Shown here piece after piece: positions 5,491 through 6,499 of a stretch of 6,499 nt of DNA. The notes beneath the pieces are model-generated. The model did not search any database. It saw nothing but the letters and a program-made list of their open reading frames with translations, and was not told where the DNA came from. Source of the DNA: Peptoniphilus_A sp022767005 (GTDB lineage: Bacteria; Bacillota; Clostridia; Tissierellales; Peptoniphilaceae); NCBI RefSeq assembly GCF_050315115.1, contig NZ_JBNPOJ010000036.1, positions 1 to 6,499 on the forward strand, written 5' to 3'. A program made the translations under genes and the position numbers. How positions within the stretch are numbered: position 1 is the stretch's first letter; every line of letters begins with the position of its first letter.

Positions 5491-5566
5491 GCACCTTTAG
5501 CTCAGTTGGTAGAGCAACTGACTCTTAATCAGTGGGCCTACGGTTCGAGTCCGTAAAGGTGCACCA
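5491..5566 (+). tRNA. tRNA-Lys, anticodon CUU
   Basis: The 76 bases fold into a complete cloverleaf. The acceptor stem pairs GCACCTT (5491-5497) with AAGGTGC (5556-5562), the D stem pairs GCTC with GAGC, and the anticodon stem pairs ACTGA (5517-5521) with TCAGT (5529-5533). The loop CTCTTAA has anticodon CTT at 5524-5526, and the T stem TACGG/CCGTA encloses TTCGAGT. Discriminator A5563 and an encoded CCA (5564-5566) complete it. The anticodon reads the lysine codon AAG; the more common AAA codon needs a UUU isoacceptor encoded elsewhere. It has its own promoter and terminator and so forms a single-gene tRNA unit. Confidence 0.97.
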
Positions 5567-5571
5567 CTTAT

Positions 5572-5605
5572 AAGTCTGTAAATTTAATGTTTACAGACTT
5601 TTTTT
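5572..5605 (+). terminator. Rho-independent terminator of tRNA-Lys
   Basis: AAGTCTGTAAA (5572-5582) pairs perfectly with TTTACAGACTT (5590-5600) around a seven-base loop, giving an 11-bp stem, followed by an uninterrupted T run (5599-5605). It begins six bases after the encoded CCA. Confidence 0.93.
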
Positions 5606-5624
5606 AAAGAAATTTGTATTATTT

Positions 5625-5653
5625 TTGTTTTTCATCATGTATAGTATTATAAT
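5625..5653 (+). promoter_or_regulatory. murI: Candidate promoter of murI
   Basis: TTGTTT (5625-5630) and a perfect TATAAT (5648-5653) are 17 bases apart. The predicted start near 5660 gives a leader of only about 12 bases, just enough for the Shine-Dalgarno GGTGAT at 5663-5668. A second -10-like hexamer, TATAGT at 5640-5645, would give a slightly longer leader but lacks a good -35 box. Confidence 0.5.
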
Positions 5654-5671
5654 AAAAGAGTTGGTGATTTA

Positions 5672-6499
5672 ATGAAAAAAGATTTGATTGGCTTTTATGA
5701 TAGTGGAGTTGGAGGACTTTCTGTTTTAAAAGTTGCTTTAAATAAAATAAAAAATAAAAATTTTGCTTTCTTTGGAGATACCATGAGAATGCCTTATGGC
5801 GCAAGAAAAGACGAGGAAATAAGAGAATACACAATTGAAGTTATGGGTTTCTTTGAAGACTTAGGTGTTGATCTTTCTATAATCGCTTGCAATACTGCAA
5901 CGAGTCATGGACTTAAAGATGCAAATTCTATTTACAATTATCCAATTATTGGTGTAGTTGAACCAGGAAGCATGAATGCAATTGAAAGGACTAAGAACAA
6001 AAAGGTTGCTTTAGTTGCTACAAAATCTTGTGTACAAAGTGGAATTTATGATAAAGTTTTAAAAAATATGGATCCATCTCTTGAACTAAATTCAGTCTAT
6101 TGCCCAGAGCTTACACTTGCCATTGAAAGAGGAGAGCTTGAAGACGACCATATAGATGCAATTGTAGAAAAATATTTAGACGAGTTTGGAGATTATGATT
6201 TCGACACCATGATTCTTGCTTGCACTCATTATCCAATTGTTGAAGATTCTTTTAAGAGAATTTTTAAAAGACAAGGCAAAAAAGTTTTAATGGTAGACCC
6301 AGCTTATAAAACTGTTTCAGATGCCATTAATATTTTAAATATAGGTAATGAAGAAATTCCAAATAGAACTATTGACTTCTATATTACTGGCGACATAGAC
6401 AAGTTTCGTTTCACAATGGATAAGATAGTAGACTTGAGTGATTTCAATGTAAGTTTTCACCATGTTAAAATTGAAGACTTAGAAAAGTATAAAAAATAA
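5672..6499 (+). CDS. murI: Glutamate racemase
   Basis: This cytoplasmic, cofactor-independent enzyme interconverts L- and D-glutamate and supplies the D-glutamate that MurD adds to the peptidoglycan stem peptide. Both catalytic cysteines are present in their standard motifs: C73 in ACNTA (72-76) and C184 in ACTHYP (183-188). The substrate-binding start FYDSGVGGLSVL (8-19), with D10 and S11, and FFGDTMRMPYG (33-43) match the family; the latter differs a little from the usual GDTARVPYG. E152 in ELTLAIERG fits the conserved glutamate segment. The 275-residue length is normal and the gene is complete, its TAA being the last three bases of the window. The start is supported by GGTGAT (5663-5668), which pairs with the extended anti-Shine-Dalgarno. 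It follows a terminator, so it begins its own transcription unit; whether genes beyond the edge join it is not visible. Confidence 0.95.
   Translation: MKKDLIGFYDSGVGGLSVLKVALNKIKNKNFAFFGDTMRMPYGARKDEEIREYTIEVMGFFEDLGVDLSIIACNTATSHGLKDANSIYNYPIIGVVEPGSMNAIERTKNKKVALVATKSCVQSGIYDKVLKNMDPSLELNSVYCPELTLAIERGELEDDHIDAIVEKYLDEFGDYDFDTMILACTHYPIVEDSFKRIFKRQGKKVLMVDPAYKTVSDAINILNIGNEEIPNRTIDFYITGDIDKFRFTMDKIVDLSDFNVSFHHVKIEDLEKYKK

Noticed and set aside
1..6499. Mobile element, phage, CRISPR, toxin-antitoxin or defence system
   Set aside because: I saw no transposase, integrase, spaced repeat array, paired small toxin-antitoxin genes or defence-type domains. The tRNA gene has no integrase beside it and no second copy of its 3' end in the window, so there is no sign of an attachment site in use.

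Overview
The window looks like ordinary chromosome from a low-GC, Gram-positive anaerobe. The base composition is very AT-rich, Shine-Dalgarno sequences are strong, the tRNA gene encodes its own CCA end, and the lipoprotein, ECF vitamin transporter and FtsX-type ABC pair are of Firmicute style. Members of the Tissierellia/Peptoniphilaceae (Anaerococcus, Peptoniphilus and relatives) are my best guess, but that is inference from protein flavour, not from a marker comparison.

Layout. Positions 1-65 hold a short promoter region with an 8-bp direct repeat. Then comes a two-gene operon (66-3207) with overlapping reading frames: a MacB/LolD-type ATPase and an eight-helix FtsX-fold permease, closed by a strong hairpin terminator (3225-3264). 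A roughly 130-base spacer precedes a lone ECF transporter S component (3397-3900). That gene converges on a minus-strand PepSY-type lipoprotein gene (3908-4561), and one compact bidirectional terminator (3899-3922) serves both. A 150-base divergent spacer separates the lipoprotein gene from a GntR/FCD regulator (4712-5401). Eight bases after the regulator stop codon lies a textbook-consensus promoter that drives a tRNA-Lys(CUU) gene (5491-5566) with its own terminator (5572-5605). The window closes with a complete glutamate racemase gene, murI (5672-6499), whose stop codon is the last three bases.

How the genes work together. Only the ABC ATPase and permease form an evident functional unit: an ATP-driven membrane machine of the type used for export, for lipoprotein or peptide handling, or for resistance to cell-wall-active peptides. 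The other genes are single transcription units, each bounded by its own promoter and terminator. The S component needs an energising module (EcfA, EcfA', EcfT) encoded elsewhere. MurI supplies D-glutamate for peptidoglycan. The GntR regulator has no obvious target beside it except the divergently transcribed lipoprotein gene.

I found no mobile element, CRISPR array, toxin-antitoxin pair or defence locus, and no convincing new multi-gene system. The points most worth a second look are the apparent loss of all metal ligands in the FCD domain, the convergent terminator that contains the lipoprotein stop codon in its loop, the direct repeat ahead of the ABC operon, the substrate of the two-ectodomain permease, and the structured spacer before the S component.
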